From Hydractinia symbiolongicarpus (lineage: Eukaryota; Cnidaria; Hydrozoa; Anthoathecata; Hydractiniidae), in NCBI RefSeq assembly GCF_029227915.1, contig NC_079877.1, positions 33,135,851-33,199,850 of the forward strand: a DNA stretch of 64,000 nt, given 5' to 3'. Below, in pieces: positions 62,801 through 64,000 of the stretch. The notes under the pieces are model-generated. The model ran no database searches and was not told the origin of the DNA. It saw nothing but the letters and a program-made list of their open reading frames with translations. Position 1 is the stretch's first letter, and every line of letters begins with the position of its first letter. Position numbers and translations under genes: made by a program.

Positions 62801-64000
62801 TAAATTATTTTTTCACCACTAAAACGCATGAGACTTGTAGTTTTCAGAAATGTTTTCATTTTTGATGAGACGCTTAATGAAAGTGGTTTAATCGCCGGCA
62901 AACGAAAACCCGCAATTTCCCGTAAATCCGGGGCTTGGCCCGTATAGTCGAATGTATACAAAGAAAGTACCCTGTGAGTAAACTCATTTCCAAAACGATT
63001 ATTGAAATTATCTTTTCACCACTAAAACGCATGAGACTTGTAGTTTTCAAAAATGTTTTCATTTTTGATGAGACGCTGAATAAAAGAAGTTTAATCGCCG
63101 GCAAACGAAAACCCGCGATTTCCCGTAAACCCCGGACACGGCCCGTATAGTCAAAAGTATACAAAAAAATTACCCAGGGAGTAAACTCATTTCCCGAACG
63201 ATTTTTTAAATTACTAAAACGCGTGAGACTTGTAGTTTTCAAAAGTGTTTTCATTTTTGATGAGACGCTGAATAAAAGAAGTTTAATCGCCGGCAAACGA
63301 AAACCCGCGATTTCCCGTAAATCCCGGGCTTGTCCCGTATAGTTGAATGTATATAAAGAAAGTACCCAGGGAGTAAACTGATTTCCCGAACGATTTTTTA
63401 AATTATTTTTTCACCACTAAAACGCATGAGACTTGTAGTTTTCAGAAATGTTTTCATTTTTGATGAGACGCTGAATAAAAGAAGTTTAATCGCCGGCAAA
63501 TAAAAACCCGCCATTTCCCGTAAATCCCGGACTCGGCCCGCATCGTCAAAAGTATGCAAAGAAAGTACCCAGGGAGTAAACTCATTTCCCGAACGATTTT
63601 TTAAATTATTTTTTCACCACTAAAACGCATGAGACTTGTAGTTTTCAAAAATGTTTTCATTTTTGATGAGACGCTTAATGAAAGTGGTTTAATCGCCGGC
63701 AAACGAAAACCCGCGATTTCCCGTAAATCCCGGGCTTGGCCCGTATAGTCGAAAGTATACAAAGAAAGTACCCTGTGAGAAAACTCATTTCCAAAACGAT
63801 TTTATAAATTACTAAAACGCGTGAGACTTGTAGTTTTCAAAAGTGTTTTCATTTTTGATGAGACGCTGAATAAAAGAAGTTTAATCGCCGGCAAACGAAA
63901 ACCCGCGATTTCCCGTAAATCCCGGGCTTGTCCCGTATAGTTGAATGTATATAAAGAAAGTACCCAGGGAGTAAACTGATTTCCCGAACGATTTTTTAAA
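59580..64000 (+). repeat. Duplication of about 3 kb (offset 3236, then 3033 bp) reaching the window end
   Basis: The CCGGGGCTTGG monomer near 59.69 kb recurs near 62.93 kb (offset 3236), and the 192-bp monomer before 60181 recurs before 63214 (offset 3033). The change of 203 bp means one monomer differs between the copies: a GTTGAATATATAAAG unit near 59.9 kb has no counterpart near 63.1 kb. The CGCATCGTC with AGTATGC marker is seen near 60507, 61928 and 63539. The array continues past 64000. Confidence 0.75.
59989..60180 (+). repeat. 192-bp monomer (11-bp deletion), first of three
   Basis: CTAAAAC boxes at 59989 and 60181 are 192 bp apart. TTTTTTAAATTA joins directly to CTAAAACGCG, losing TTTTTTCACCA. 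The same deletion ends the monomers at 63022-63213 and 63620-63811; all three are followed by CTAAAACGCGTGAG and a TCAAAAGTG palindrome, so they share an origin. Because 192 is divisible by three, the frame is kept from one monomer to the next here, which explains the unusually long - strand frames at 59970-60263 and 62874-63296. Those frames are repeats of themselves 64 codons apart and are not taken as genes. Confidence 0.88.

Larger units (their letters stand above)
1..64000. repeat. Tandem satellite array, 203-bp monomer, about 310 copies, one orientation
   Basis: The same unit recurs from end to end. The CACCACTA box at 7 comes back 203 bp later, and this spacing holds across the window except where monomers carry a 41-bp insertion (244 bp) or a deletion (192, 143 and 96 bp, plus a rearranged pair near 41.3 kb). 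Dividing the corrected length by 203 gives about 310 units. No inverted monomer and no interrupting single-copy, transposon or gene sequence was seen. Most neighbours differ at a limited number of sites; copies at HOR distance are much closer. Such arrays are known from eukaryotic heterochromatin. The satellite family is not one I recognise, so chromosome position and species stay open. Confidence 0.97.

Noticed and set aside
62874-63296. 140-codon - strand frame as a protein gene
   Set aside because: It consists of the satellite read through a 192-bp monomer, repeats itself after 64 residues, and lacks any recognisable domain. The equivalent frame at 59970-60263 is cut short by small sequence differences between the copies.
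1-64000. CRISPR array
   Set aside because: Repeats are regularly spaced, but the unit is 203 bp with no unique spacers; all sequence between conserved boxes is also repeated.
1-64000. Transposon or retroelement remains, or target-site duplications
   Set aside because: No terminal repeats, polypurine tract, coding domain or poly-A tail. All indels are explained by satellite-satellite joins.
1-64000. Telomeric repeats or ribosomal DNA
   Set aside because: No short telomere-type tandem motif and no recognisable rRNA segment was seen on either strand.

Overview
The whole 64 kb window is satellite DNA. A 203-bp unit is repeated head to tail in one orientation, roughly 310 times by my count, from the first base to the last. 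I found no gene, RNA gene, transposon or single-copy DNA, and neither edge of the array lies inside the window. All open reading frames I examined are by-products of the repeat. The unit length is not a multiple of three, so the reading frame slips at nearly every monomer, and the same short translated fragments recur across the window. Uninterrupted arrays of about 200-bp units with multi-monomer higher-order repeats (HORs) are typical of eukaryotic heterochromatin (centromeric, pericentromeric, subtelomeric or sex-chromosome). I do not recognise this satellite and cannot name the species.

Monomer layout (reference copy 24844-25046): a T-tract and conserved box, an AT-rich perfect palindrome, a short variable box, a GC- and CpG-rich core of about 55 bp holding three alternative inverted repeats, then an AT-rich link that exists in two main classes (A, with CCCAGGGAG; B, with CCCTGTGAG). 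The reference copy is about 37% GC by hand count; its core is about 55% and the rest about 29%.

Regional layout. 1-27.3 kb: the subarray carrying a 244-bp monomer variant made by one 41-bp internal duplication (23 copies), arranged in HORs of 1258, 1015, 1502 and 1097 bp. 23.4-26.5 kb: a patch of very similar plain 203-bp monomers with 3-mer and 2-mer duplications. 26.5-37 kb: more diverged monomers, in duplicated segments of 853, 752, 1313, 1015, 406 and 1217 bp; two truncated monomers here coincide with duplication seams. 37-55.5 kb: monomers with a GATTAAAAG variable box, in long HORs of 1624 bp (8 monomers), 2436 bp (12), 2232 bp (11) and 1623 bp (8), with a rearranged monomer at 41.34 kb. 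55.5-64 kb: a further subfamily with 2-mer and 3-mer duplications, a duplication of about 3 kb, and three 192-bp monomers sharing an 11-bp deletion.

The interest lies in how the array evolves (a single founder rearrangement spread by HOR amplification, out-of-register seams, a phase flip in a HOR) and in the conserved secondary-structure potential of each monomer, including a class-B element that carries the fixed bases of a CENP-B box with a spacer one base short.
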